DNA from: Bremerella sp. P1
GTDB lineage: Bacteria; Planctomycetota; Planctomycetia; Pirellulales; Pirellulaceae
Direction of reading: 5' to 3'
Assembly: GCF_028748185.1 (NCBI RefSeq)
Contig: NZ_CP118164.1
Span: 1,984,001-2,048,000 of the forward strand
Length of the DNA: 64,000 bases
The notes beneath the pieces were generated by a model. It did not search any database. It worked only from the letters and a program-made list of their open reading frames with translations, and was not told the origin of the DNA. Position numbers and translations under genes: made by a program. Of the stretch, positions 8,441-16,829 are shown one piece after another; within the stretch, counting starts at the first letter, position 1; every line of letters begins with the position of its first letter.

Positions 8441-9976
8441 TCAGGATAATGCGGCCTGAATTCGCTGAACAATTTGGTTGTCTGCCCGCTGAGAATCCCT
8501 AAGCAGGAAGATATTCGAGGCCAGGTACGTATCCCGCCACTTGGGTGACACGTGGTAGTAATCCTCCAAGATCGCAGAACTAAACTTGTAGTCGTGGGCA
8601 TTACTTCCTTTGCGGAAGACAAGTACCCGAGCCGCATCGATCAATTGCTTCGCCTTGGCCGAGTGGTTTTCCTGATCCTGTAGATACCCGAGTGTCATCT
8701 TGGCGGCCGTGAGTGGGTCTCTTCCCAGTTCCGAGAAAATGTTCTCGACGGCCTCGGTCGAGTCCCCTTCTGGTTTCTGTGGATCAAGTGTGGCGATGCT
8801 AACGTCCTTGACCCCACCACGCCCGCGCATCCCACTGCGGAACATCGGCAGGAAGGCTGCGTTTTGCAGCATCACCAGTCGACGCGTCTCATCATCACCG
8901 CATGTTTCGTAAGCATACCGCAGAGCATTGGTCGTGGTGACACTGTGCAGGGGCACGATCGCTGGCTGCTGCATGACCATCTCGCCTGCCACCACGTGCA
9001 GGGCATCCCAGATCGATTGCGGATGGGCTCCTCCGTTGATCAACTGAACGACCTGATCACAAGCATCGTCGTTGGAACCAGTGCGCAGCGTTTCGATCAT
9101 GGTCTGTGTCGCATCCGGATCGAGCTTGCCGTTGGTCCAGTCGTCGCGCATCTTCGAGGCGATCTCTTCGTTGCGTCGGAAAGGACGATCGGCTTCGTCA
9201 TCTCGCTCAGCCGGGTTGCTTCCTTCATGCATCAGCAACGCATAGGTCAAACTCCGCAGCACAGGCTCAGCATGTTGCCAGCCGATACAACCCAACGTGC
9301 GATAGCTATTAGCAACGTAGATCGCCTTATGGCCGATGCTGCGATAATCGCGCGATCCATAGCGAAACAGCAAGCGGTAGATCTCGTTCGCACCACCGGT
9401 GCGTGCCAGGCTGGCAGCGGCTACGTCGGCCTTCTCTTCATCCCAGTTGTCCATCGCTTCGATGAACTGAGCCCTGGCCTTGCCGTGCGAGAGGATCTTG
9501 CCGTCGTCCATGGCCGACATCGTCCAATCGCCCCGCTCTTCCACATCGCGGCGCTGGGCCGATTTGTAGTGATCCAACGCCCAAAAGATCGGCAGCCAGC
9601 GATGTTCGTCCGGCGAAGAGATACTCGCGAGATGCGCCGAATTAACGACCAATACCGCATGGAACTTGTGACCGACACTTGGTCGCGGCTCGACATTTTT
9701 CACCCCCACCAACAACAGCGCCGCAAGCACTTCGCGATAGCTCGTCCCTTTTTTCACTCTCGCCGCGATCTCTTCCAATAGCTTTTCGCGAGGCGTCTCT
9801 TCAATCAGCCGAACCAGGGGCTCGATGCTTGGGTCAAGCCGCACCACGCTTGGGTCCAGCTTGGCTTCCGCGGCCGATACCGGACGAAGCTGAGAGAGCA
9901 GCCCGAGGTCTCCCATAGAAAGTAGACCACCGGCAACGGCACTCGACTGAAGCATCTGGCGACGAGATAGGGGCAT
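8441..9976 (-). CDS. Tat-exported protein of unknown function
   Basis: 511 aa. The N-terminus PLSRRQMLQSSAVAGG is a clear twin-arginine signal, so the protein is probably exported folded, with or without a cofactor. The body looks largely alpha-helical and His/Trp-rich in places (SIGHKAIYVANSYRTLGCIG, LRSLTYALLMHEG). I recall comparable helical domains attached to Rieske proteins, but no CxH..CxxH cluster is present, so I do not assign a function. The ATG at 9976 is preferred over the frame extension to 10021 because it starts the Tat signal. The gene sits between a sulfatase and the AAA ATPase on the same strand. Confidence 0.8.
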   Translation of the reverse strand: MPLSRRQMLQSSAVAGGLLSMGDLGLLSQLRPVSAAEAKLDPSVVRLDPSIEPLVRLIEETPREKLLEEIAARVKKGTSYREVLAALLLVGVKNVEPRPSVGHKFHAVLVVNSAHLASISSPDEHRWLPIFWALDHYKSAQRRDVEERGDWTMSAMDDGKILSHGKARAQFIEAMDNWDEEKADVAAASLARTGGANEIYRLLFRYGSRDYRSIGHKAIYVANSYRTLGCIGWQHAEPVLRSLTYALLMHEGSNPAERDDEADRPFRRNEEIASKMRDDWTNGKLDPDATQTMIETLRTGSNDDACDQVVQLINGGAHPQSIWDALHVVAGEMVMQQPAIVPLHSVTTTNALRYAYETCGDDETRRLVMLQNAAFLPMFRSGMRGRGGVKDVSIATLDPQKPEGDSTEAVENIFSELGRDPLTAAKMTLGYLQDQENHSAKAKQLIDAARVLVFRKGSNAHDYKFSSAILEDYYHVSPKWRDTYLASNIFLLRDSQRADNQIVQRIQAALS

Positions 9977-10082
9977 GGGGACAGGCTCCTGAGGATGAGG
10001 ACGGTTGGGGCATCCGCGCACCTATCGTTGTATCGCGCCGCCAGGGGAAAGGAAAATGAAATCCCCCGGAAAGCAACACCCA

Positions 10083-11549
10083 TCAAAACGACCAGATATC
10101 TTCCTCACTGTCCGGCAGCGGCTGCTCAAGCGAGAAGGTCTTCTCGTACAAGCGTTTATTGTACTGGGACCAAGTCGGAGCAGAAATGAACAGCGGGTTC
10201 CGTTCCATCGTCCCTTCCCACTCGTTCAACTTCTCCAAGAGTTGTGCCGCCATCTCAGGCTGGTCCTGAATCAAGTTGGTTGTCTCGCCGACGTCCTCTT
10301 TCAAGTTGTACAACTGAGGCAACTGCGAGTTGGGAATCAGCAGTTTCCAATCACCTTCTCGAATTGCCGAACCGCGGAGAGCCATCCGCCAGTAGAGCGA
10401 CTCGTGCGGAGCCTCTTTACTTTCTCCTCGAAAATGTGGCACGAGGTCGACGCCATCGTAGATCGGCAGATTCTTCTTGCTACGACCTTTGCGAGGTTCC
10501 GTTTCCCCGGCAGAAGGAGCCTGGCCGCCAGCAGCCGTAACAAACGTTTTCATTACATCCAAAGAGATCACGGGTTGGTCATAAACCTTGCCCTGGGGCA
10601 ATTGAGCCGGCCAGTGATAAATGGTTGGCACGCGAATGCCACCTTCCAGGAACGTTCCTTTGGTCCCTCGCAGAGGAGCATTCACCGCGTGAGAAACTTC
10701 CACCGAACCACCGTTGTCGGAGATGAATGCGATCAGCGTGTTTTCGAGTTGGCCCGTCGACTCGAGCGTGTCAACAATCTTGCCAATGTTCTCGTCCATA
10801 CAGGCCTGCATAGCGCAGTAGACTCGGCGTGTCTTGTCATGGATGTGTGCGTACTGCTCAATATCTTCCTCCTTGGCTTGCATTGGACCATGAGGCGTGT
10901 TGTACGACAGATAAAGAAACCATGGCTGCTGGGCATCCAACTCTTTCGCCTTCCCCTCGGCCTGAATGAAGTCGATCGCTTCGAGCGTGAACCAATCGGT
11001 CAGGTACGGCGTGCGAATCTCGTGGGGCGGTTCATGATTGATCAGTAGTCGATTCTTCTCCACGGTTGGAAAGTAAGCATGACTGCCGCCCAACATTCCA
11101 AAGAAGAAGTCAAAGCCACGTTCCAGCGGATGATGCCCCGGCACTGACTCTCCCAGATGCCATTTTCCAACCAAGCCGGTACGGTACCCTTGCTCTTGAA
11201 GCCGCTGCGACAGAAGCGTTTCATCCAAGGGGATTCCGGCAAACTCATCCTCGAGTCCGGCTGGATTGCTAAGATTGTGCTCAAATCCAAATCGGGATCC
11301 GTAGCGCCCGGTCATCAGGCCGGCGCGAGAGGGAGCACAAACCGAACCTGAAACATAGCCATCGGTACAAAGTACTCCGCCGCTGGCCAGACGGTCGAGA
11401 TTGGGCGTCTGAATCTGCTTCGAGCCATAGCACGACAAGTCGCCGTACCCCATATCGTCGGCCACAATCAGAAGCAAGTTGGGCTTCGCGGCAGAAACGG
11501 CGGTGCAACAGATTACCCACAGGCAGAGCGTGACGATCGTTCGGTACAT
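10083..11549 (-). CDS. Secreted arylsulfatase (S1 family)
   Basis: 488 aa with a signal peptide (1-20, ending VSAAK). D31-D32 in VADDMGYGD and C71 in CAPSRAGLMTGRYGSRFGFE are the metal and formylglycine sites; SDNGGS lies in the second half. The CAPSRAGLMTGRYGSRFG signature resembles arylsulfatase / N-acetylgalactosamine-6-sulfatase annotations in planctomycetes; the substrate is uncertain. The ATG at 11549 opens the signal peptide. A strong hairpin at 11604-11637 separates it from the aldehyde dehydrogenase upstream, so it probably has its own promoter. Confidence 0.93.
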   Translation of the reverse strand: MYRTIVTLCLWVICCTAVSAAKPNLLLIVADDMGYGDLSCYGSKQIQTPNLDRLASGGVLCTDGYVSGSVCAPSRAGLMTGRYGSRFGFEHNLSNPAGLEDEFAGIPLDETLLSQRLQEQGYRTGLVGKWHLGESVPGHHPLERGFDFFFGMLGGSHAYFPTVEKNRLLINHEPPHEIRTPYLTDWFTLEAIDFIQAEGKAKELDAQQPWFLYLSYNTPHGPMQAKEEDIEQYAHIHDKTRRVYCAMQACMDENIGKIVDTLESTGQLENTLIAFISDNGGSVEVSHAVNAPLRGTKGTFLEGGIRVPTIYHWPAQLPQGKVYDQPVISLDVMKTFVTAAGGQAPSAGETEPRKGRSKKNLPIYDGVDLVPHFRGESKEAPHESLYWRMALRGSAIREGDWKLLIPNSQLPQLYNLKEDVGETTNLIQDQPEMAAQLLEKLNEWEGTMERNPLFISAPTWSQYNKRLYEKTFSLEQPLPDSEEDIWSF

Positions 11550-11603
11550 GGACTCGGTGACTCTAGGAGAAAACAAACTGGCTTGGTTCTACTTATAAAG
11601 CCT

Positions 11604-11637
11604 AAGGCACGGTTTTCTGACGGGAAAACCGTGCCTT
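11604..11637 (-). terminator. Strong hairpin after the aldehyde dehydrogenase gene
   Basis: Arms 11604-11617 and 11624-11637 are perfect 14-bp inverted repeats (AAGGCACGGTTTTC) around a 6-base loop. The hairpin starts 27 bp past the aldehyde dehydrogenase stop on the minus strand. The downstream U-run is weak (AGGCTTTAT), so termination efficiency is uncertain. Confidence 0.65.
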
Positions 11638-11663
11638 TAAAAAGAACTTTTCCAGCAATTCAA

Positions 11664-13175
11664 CTATTTCAGTTGCAGCGTGACCGCTTTCGTTTGGGTA
11701 TAGAGGTTGATCGCCTCGTGCCCCATTTCACGGCCCCAGCCGGATTGCTTGTAGCCGCCAAACGGAAGCGAGGCATCAAACACGTTGTAGCAGTTCATCC
11801 AAACGGTGCCGGCCTTGATACGTTTGGCGATCCGGTGCCCCAGGCTGATATCTTTCGTCCAGACAGCCGCGGCCAGCCCGTAGATGCTGTCGTTGGCCGT
11901 GGCAATCACTTCCTCGATGTCGTCAAAGGCCACTGCGGCAACCACCGGACCGAAGATCTCTTCCTTGATCACTTTCATGTTTGCATTGGTATCGACCAAC
12001 ACGGTCGGCTCGACGAAGTACCCTTCGCTGTCGGCTCGCTTGCCGCCACAGACGGCCTTCGCTCCTTCCTTCTCGCCAATGTCGAGATAGCTACAAACTC
12101 GATCCTGTTGAATCTGAGAGACCATCGGCCCCATGTCCGAATCGGGATGCATGCCAGGCCCGAGCTTGATCTTGCTGGCTTCTTCGGCCACCCCTTCGAC
12201 GACTTGATCGAAGTGCTTTCGATGAACGAATAAGCGAGATCCGGCACAGCAGCACTGACCATGATTAAAGAAGATGGCGTTGGCCGATCCCGCGATGGCT
12301 GCCGGGATGTCAGCATCCGGCATGATGATATTCGGGCTCTTGCCGCCCAACTCCAGCGAGATCTTTTTCAGATTGGTTTCCCCAGCCGCTTTGACGATCA
12401 GCTTACCCACTTCGGTCGATCCAGTGAACGCAACCTTGTCGACATCGGGATGGGCCGAAAGTGCCGCGCCGGCAGTTTCACCGAAGCCGGTAATTACGTT
12501 CACAACGCCGGGCGGAAAGCCTGCCTCTTGAATTAAGTGCGCCAAACGCAAGGCGCTCAGCGGCGTTTCTTCAGCAACCTTCAGCACAACGGTGCATCCC
12601 GTTGCCAGAGCCGGTCCCAACTTCCAGGCTGCCATCAATAAGGGGAAGTTCCAAGGGATGATCTGACCAACGACACCGACTGGTTCCCGCAGCGTATAGC
12701 TGTGGAACTCGGCCCCGTCGAGATACGGCACCGAGACCGGAATGGTCGTTCCTTCGATCTTGGTGGCCCAGCCGGCCATGTAGCGAAACAGGTCGATCGC
12801 CAGTGGAACGTCGGCGGCAGCAGCAACCGCTTTTGGCTTACCATTGTCAAGCGATTCGATCTCGGCGAACTCTTCGATGTGCTGCTCCATCAAGTCGGCT
12901 AGTCGCCAGAGCATCTTGCCGCGCTGGGAAGCGGTCATTGCCGGCCAAGGTCCGGTCTCGAATGCCTTGCGGGCAGCGGCTACCGCTTTATTGACATCTT
13001 GCTGACCACCTTCGGCAACCTGGGCAATCACCTTGCCATCGGCCGGGTTCACCACTTCAAACTTCTTTTCCGTTGCCGCAGGCAGCCACTGTCCATCGAT
13101 AAGTAGCTTGTGGTCCTGTTCAATGAATGCTTGTGTTTCCGGACGCGCGACAGGGGCAGTCGTCGTCAAAATCAT
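11664..13175 (-). CDS. NAD-dependent aldehyde dehydrogenase, ALDH2-like
   Basis: 503 aa, the usual length for the family. Expected catalytic residues are present: N176 in PWNFP, K199 in VVLKVAE, E275 in LELGGKSP and nucleophile C309 in GQCCCAGSR; TGSTEVG (251-257) is the cofactor loop. It oxidises aldehydes to acids in the cytoplasm; the ALDH1/2-like signature suggests a broad aliphatic or aromatic range. The ATG at 13175 is preceded by AAGGAGA, a good ribosome site; the frame extension to 13262 has no such support. It is divergent from the gene at 13399. Confidence 0.95.
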   Translation of the reverse strand: MILTTTAPVARPETQAFIEQDHKLLIDGQWLPAATEKKFEVVNPADGKVIAQVAEGGQQDVNKAVAAARKAFETGPWPAMTASQRGKMLWRLADLMEQHIEEFAEIESLDNGKPKAVAAAADVPLAIDLFRYMAGWATKIEGTTIPVSVPYLDGAEFHSYTLREPVGVVGQIIPWNFPLLMAAWKLGPALATGCTVVLKVAEETPLSALRLAHLIQEAGFPPGVVNVITGFGETAGAALSAHPDVDKVAFTGSTEVGKLIVKAAGETNLKKISLELGGKSPNIIMPDADIPAAIAGSANAIFFNHGQCCCAGSRLFVHRKHFDQVVEGVAEEASKIKLGPGMHPDSDMGPMVSQIQQDRVCSYLDIGEKEGAKAVCGGKRADSEGYFVEPTVLVDTNANMKVIKEEIFGPVVAAVAFDDIEEVIATANDSIYGLAAAVWTKDISLGHRIAKRIKAGTVWMNCYNVFDASLPFGGYKQSGWGREMGHEAINLYTQTKAVTLQLK

Positions 13176-13398
13176 AGATCTCTCCTTAGTCGATGGGGTA
13201 AGCAGCTTGGGGAGTGCTGGCGGTGCTTTGCTTGGGCCTGTTGCGCGAGTCACGCAGGCCACATCCCATTCTACGCGTTTCTGAACAAACGACAGAAATA
13301 AAAGTTTTTCCGGGTTGTTAGCGATCTCTATCGTTCGGTCAACACTTTGTGAAATAAATCACAACCCACACATCTCTCCAAGTACAAGGCTTAGGGCT

Positions 13399-14211
13399 AT
13401 GAAAACGTTTGCCCAATTGAAGCGCACTTATGACGCGCTTCACGCCGAGGCCGTACGCCTGGCCGGCACGACTCGTCAGCTATCACAACGTGCTGCTACC
13501 TATCACCACGTTTATGAAGACTCTGGCCGTAATCATATCTTTCCGCTGATCGCCGCTCATGGGGCCCTATGGGCTCGCGGGTACTTCGCATTCGGCATGC
13601 AACTAGGCGAAGCCCTTTCCTTTCAGTACTGCTTCACTCCCAAGACTCGCCAGCAAAAGCTCAACGCGTTGGAAGCTTTCGCGGAAGCGTTTCGCGAGGT
13701 AAATCGCCGCGTGTGTGTGCAGATCTACACGACCTACCACTTCACAAAACTTCACGGCGATCATCCTGATGCCGATCGACTGGTAGCGCCCCATTTGCTT
13801 GCCGCGTTGAAATGTGTTCATGCTGCCAACCGCAATGGCGAGCAACTAACGGATCAAGCGAAACGTGAGATCTTTGAAACGCATTTTCTCGACGAACAAG
13901 AGACGATTGTTGGTCCGCGGATTGAACAGGCAGTCGACGAGTTCGATTGGCCGTTGATGAAATCACTGGCGCTAATGCCTGCAGTTCGCTTTGCCTACTT
14001 TCCAGCTGGTGCCTGGCTTCAATTCTGGAAGTTTGATCGGACAAAAGAACGCATCTCTCGTGGACTCAAAGCCTTCGACGTGGCTGCCAACATGGGCTGG
14101 AATCATACCGAGGCGACGCTCGATCGTTACGCGATACTTCCCGAAGCGTTTTTTGCCGATTCAACTGGCCATTTCTCTCACATGAAGCACGAGATATTAA
14201 CTGCGGCATAG
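13399..14211 (+). CDS. Conserved-looking protein of unknown function
   Basis: 270 aa, soluble, no signal peptide or membrane segment. It is rich in aromatic residues and histidine (YHHVYEDSGRNHIFPLIAAHG; TTYHFTKLHGDH) and appears mostly helical. I do not recognise the family. The ATG at 13399 follows an AGGCTTAGGG-type purine stretch and gives MKTFAQLKRT; the frame extends to 13315 without support. The upstream gene is divergent and a sulfatase follows 76 bp downstream on the same strand, so a shared transcript is possible but unproven. Confidence 0.75.
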   Translation: MKTFAQLKRTYDALHAEAVRLAGTTRQLSQRAATYHHVYEDSGRNHIFPLIAAHGALWARGYFAFGMQLGEALSFQYCFTPKTRQQKLNALEAFAEAFREVNRRVCVQIYTTYHFTKLHGDHPDADRLVAPHLLAALKCVHAANRNGEQLTDQAKREIFETHFLDEQETIVGPRIEQAVDEFDWPLMKSLALMPAVRFAYFPAGAWLQFWKFDRTKERISRGLKAFDVAANMGWNHTEATLDRYAILPEAFFADSTGHFSHMKHEILTAA

Positions 14212-14287
14212 CGGAAAAGCTTGTTTCGTCCATGATAACAGCTATCCTGAAACGCACCTACCTGAATCCATTCCTTCCGTTTTCGAG

Positions 14288-15679
14288 ATGGCTTCCATGC
14301 GTGCGTTGATTGGTTTGGCCCTGCTTTTTGTTCCTGCGGTTTTGCTGGCTGCCGAGCGCCCAGCCAACGTCGTGTTAATCGTCTCGGACGATCAAGGCTA
14401 TCACGACTTGGGCTCGTTCGGAGCGACCGATGTCCGCACACCGCACTTGGATCAACTGGCCCAGGAAGGGACGCGACTGACCAGTTTTTATGTTGCCTGG
14501 AATGCGTGTACGCCTTCGCGGGCTGCTTTCCTGACAGGCCGTTACCCACAGCGAAATGGCACCTACGATATGATCCGCAACGATCGTGTCGATGACGGGC
14601 ATCTCTACTCGCCTGAAGAATATGCGGTGTCGCCCGAACACATTCTGGGGACAGACGTACGTGAGGCTTTCCTATCGAATGTTTTGAAGGACGCCGGCTA
14701 TGCATGTGGATGCTACGGCAAATGGGATGGCGGCCAACTCAAACGATTCCTGCCGCTACAGCGCGGCTTCGATGATTTCTACGGCTTCTGTAATACGGGC
14801 ATCGACTACTTCACCCACGAGCGGTACGGCGTTCCGTCGATGTTTGATGGGAACGAGCTCACGACCAAGGATCAAGGCACGTATTGCACCACGCTGTTTC
14901 GAGACCACGCAGTGAAGTTTATTGATCAGAATCACGAGCGACCGTTCTTTCTGTATGTCCCGTTCAATGCACCACATGGGGCGTCCAACCTCGATCGTGA
15001 AATTCGCGGCAGCGTGCAGGCGTCGCCTGAATACCTGGCCATGTACCCTGAAGGAACGAGCCGCTCAGAACAACGTCGACGTGGCTACATGGCGGCCGTC
15101 ACTGAAATGGATGCGGCCATCGGCGCGATCCTCGATCGACTTGAGCGTTATGAAATTGCCAATGACACACTCGTCATCTTCTTTTCCGACAATGGCGGCA
15201 GTGGCCTGGCCGATAATCAACCGCTGCAAGGTCGCAAGTCGACCATGTGGGAAGGTGGCATTCGCGTTCCCTGTATCGTCCGCTGGCCCGGCAAGGTACC
15301 CGCAGGTAAGACAAGCGACGAGTTTCTGACCGCCCTGGAGGTCTTTCCGACCGCATGCAAAGCCGCCGGGACAACACTTCCTAGCGGCGTGCCCTACGAT
15401 GGCTTCGACATGCTGCCGGTGCTCCAGGGAAAAACCGAGTCCCCTCGAAAAGAGATGTTCTGGCAACGAAGAAATGAAGTCGCGGTTCGCAGCGGTGACT
15501 GGAAGTGGATCGACAGCAAGAGGGCAAAGGGTCTGTACTACTTGCCAGAAGACATCGGCGAAGAGAATGACTTGTCGGAAAAGCATCCCGACAAAGCTTT
15601 TGCGCTAAAAGAGCGACTGACCGAGTGGCAACAGGAAATGGAAGCCGCCGAACCTCGTCGGCCTTTTCGGGACTTCTAG
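14288..15679 (+). CDS. Secreted arylsulfatase A-like sulfatase
   Basis: 463 aa with a signal peptide (about residues 1-22, ending LLAAE). D34-D35 in VSDDQGYHD bind the metal, and C74 in CTPSRAAFLTGRYPQRNG is the formylglycine site. YGKWD replaces the more usual GKWH. The late FSDNGGSG segment and WEGGIRVPCIVRWPG are standard. The start could also be the ATG at 14297 (MRALIGLALL), which gives an equally good signal peptide; neither has a clear ribosome site. Substrate unknown. Confidence 0.92.
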   Translation: MASMRALIGLALLFVPAVLLAAERPANVVLIVSDDQGYHDLGSFGATDVRTPHLDQLAQEGTRLTSFYVAWNACTPSRAAFLTGRYPQRNGTYDMIRNDRVDDGHLYSPEEYAVSPEHILGTDVREAFLSNVLKDAGYACGCYGKWDGGQLKRFLPLQRGFDDFYGFCNTGIDYFTHERYGVPSMFDGNELTTKDQGTYCTTLFRDHAVKFIDQNHERPFFLYVPFNAPHGASNLDREIRGSVQASPEYLAMYPEGTSRSEQRRRGYMAAVTEMDAAIGAILDRLERYEIANDTLVIFFSDNGGSGLADNQPLQGRKSTMWEGGIRVPCIVRWPGKVPAGKTSDEFLTALEVFPTACKAAGTTLPSGVPYDGFDMLPVLQGKTESPRKEMFWQRRNEVAVRSGDWKWIDSKRAKGLYYLPEDIGEENDLSEKHPDKAFALKERLTEWQQEMEAAEPRRPFRDF

Positions 15680-15753
15680 ACGACCAATTCCCACTCACTT
15701 AGCAGGCTAAGAAAAAAAGAGGAAAACATTCGATTCTCCCATCTTTTCACTTA

Positions 15754-15781
15754 TTGACATCTCGCGAACTGACGATATATT
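15754..15781 (+). promoter_or_regulatory. Candidate sigma-70 promoter of the ArsR regulator
   Basis: TTGACA at 15754-15759 and TATATT at 15776-15781 are separated by 16 bp, close to consensus, with the start codon 20 bp past the -10 box. GACGATAT (15771-15778) overlaps the -10 box and its reverse complement recurs at 16146-16153, before the rhodanese gene, so it may be an operator element. Confidence 0.6.
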
Positions 15782-15800
15782 TAACACAGGAGCCTCGAAT

Positions 15801-16124
15801 ATGCCCAAAAAGACACCTAACAAGCCACCTCTGGAAATGGATGCACTTGGCCAAGCTGCTGAGTGCTTAAAAGCATTAGCGCATCCGGTTCGTCTTCGGA
15901 TGGTCCAGCTTTTGCTCCATGGTAGGTTTACGGTTGGCGAGATCGCCGAAGATTGTGGCATTGCCGAGAACCTAGCATCCGAGCATCTTCGTTTGATGCA
16001 ACGCTGTGGCTTTTTCACAAGCGAGCGAGACGGTCGACGAGTCTATTACTCGGTGGCAGAACCCCACCTGGAAGACATCATGGCCTGTATCGAAAGCCGA
16101 TTCTTGACAGAGGCCGGCAAATAG
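15801..16124 (+). CDS. ArsR-family transcriptional regulator
   Basis: 107 aa winged-helix protein. The core ALAHPVRLRMVQLLLHG leads to the recognition helix around EIAEDCGIAENLASEHLRLM, and the wing is ERDGRRVYYSV. Four cysteines (AEC, EDC, QRC, MAC) are present, but the CxC metal motif of classical ArsR/SmtB is not, which fits thiol- or persulfide-type sensors such as YgaV/BigR better; this is inference. Its neighbour, 69 bp downstream, is a membrane rhodanese, the same pairing as E. coli ygaV-ygaP. It probably represses its own promoter at 15754-15781. Confidence 0.88.
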   Translation: MPKKTPNKPPLEMDALGQAAECLKALAHPVRLRMVQLLLHGRFTVGEIAEDCGIAENLASEHLRLMQRCGFFTSERDGRRVYYSVAEPHLEDIMACIESRFLTEAGK

Positions 16125-16193
16125 CCCGCCTTTTTTTGACCTAACATATCGTCACATCACGACATTACGGACAACAAATCAAAGGAGGAAAGA

Positions 16194-16736
16194 ATGAGCG
16201 TTAATACGATTTCTCCCCAAGAACTGAATAAGCTTTGCGAGTCAGGCGACTGCGACCTGATCGATGTTCGCACGCCAGCTGAATACGAAGAGGTGCACGC
16301 CACCAAGGCCGTGAACAAGCCCCTGGATCGACTTGCCCCGAACGAAGTCATGGAGGCCCGCAACGGCTCGGCACACAAGCCCCTTTACGTGATCTGCAAG
16401 TCCGGTAATCGCGCCGGCAAGGCCTGCGAAAAGTTTGTTGCAGCGGGATACGAGAACGTTGTTAACGTGGAAGGCGGAACGGATGCCTGGGCTTCGGCAG
16501 GTCTTCCTGTAGTGCGTGGCAAGAAGACGATCTCCCTGGAACGCCAGGTGAGAATCGCCGCTGGCTTCCTCGTCCTCGTGGGCGCATTGCTGGGTATTTT
16601 CGTTCACCCCTACTTCGCTGGACTCTCGGCGTTTGTTGGTGCTGGCCTGATGTTCGCCGGCATTACCGACACCTGCGGCATGGCCATGATGTTGGCCAAG
16701 ATGCCGTGGAATCAAGCGTCTAGCTGCTCGAGATAG
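16194..16736 (+). CDS. Membrane-anchored rhodanese, YgaP-like
   Basis: 180 aa. The rhodanese domain spans residues 1-110 (LIDVRTPAEYEEVH), with the active-site loop C68-K-S-G-N-R. Two membrane segments follow (about 121-138 and 144-162), then a short tail with cysteine. This matches the YgaP layout of one rhodanese plus two transmembrane helices facing the cytoplasm. It should transfer or hold sulfane sulfur at the membrane. A very good ribosome site (AAAGGAGGAAAG) precedes the ATG. It is probably controlled by the ArsR protein encoded just upstream. Confidence 0.9.
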   Translation: MSVNTISPQELNKLCESGDCDLIDVRTPAEYEEVHATKAVNKPLDRLAPNEVMEARNGSAHKPLYVICKSGNRAGKACEKFVAAGYENVVNVEGGTDAWASAGLPVVRGKKTISLERQVRIAAGFLVLVGALLGIFVHPYFAGLSAFVGAGLMFAGITDTCGMAMMLAKMPWNQASSCSR

Positions 16737-16769
16737 CTATGGGGCAGGGGCAGCAGGACAGGAACCTTG

Positions 16770-16794
16770 GCGAGCAATTCCACCCATTGCTCGC
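16770..16794. terminator. Hairpin between convergent genes
   Basis: GCGAGCAAT (16770-16778) pairs with ATTGCTCGC (16786-16794) around a 7-base loop. An outer GGGCAGCA / TGCTGCCC pair brackets it. It lies between the rhodanese stop (+) and the propeller gene stop (-), so it could serve both directions, though no clean T-run follows. Confidence 0.5.
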
Positions 16795-16829
16795 TGGCAA
16801 TGTTTTGCTGCCCTCCCTCCCCAGGCAAG

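Noticed and set aside
8441-9976. Rieske-type iron-sulfur protein
   Set aside because: The helical body vaguely recalls domains attached to Rieske proteins, but the CxH and CxxH ligands are missing.
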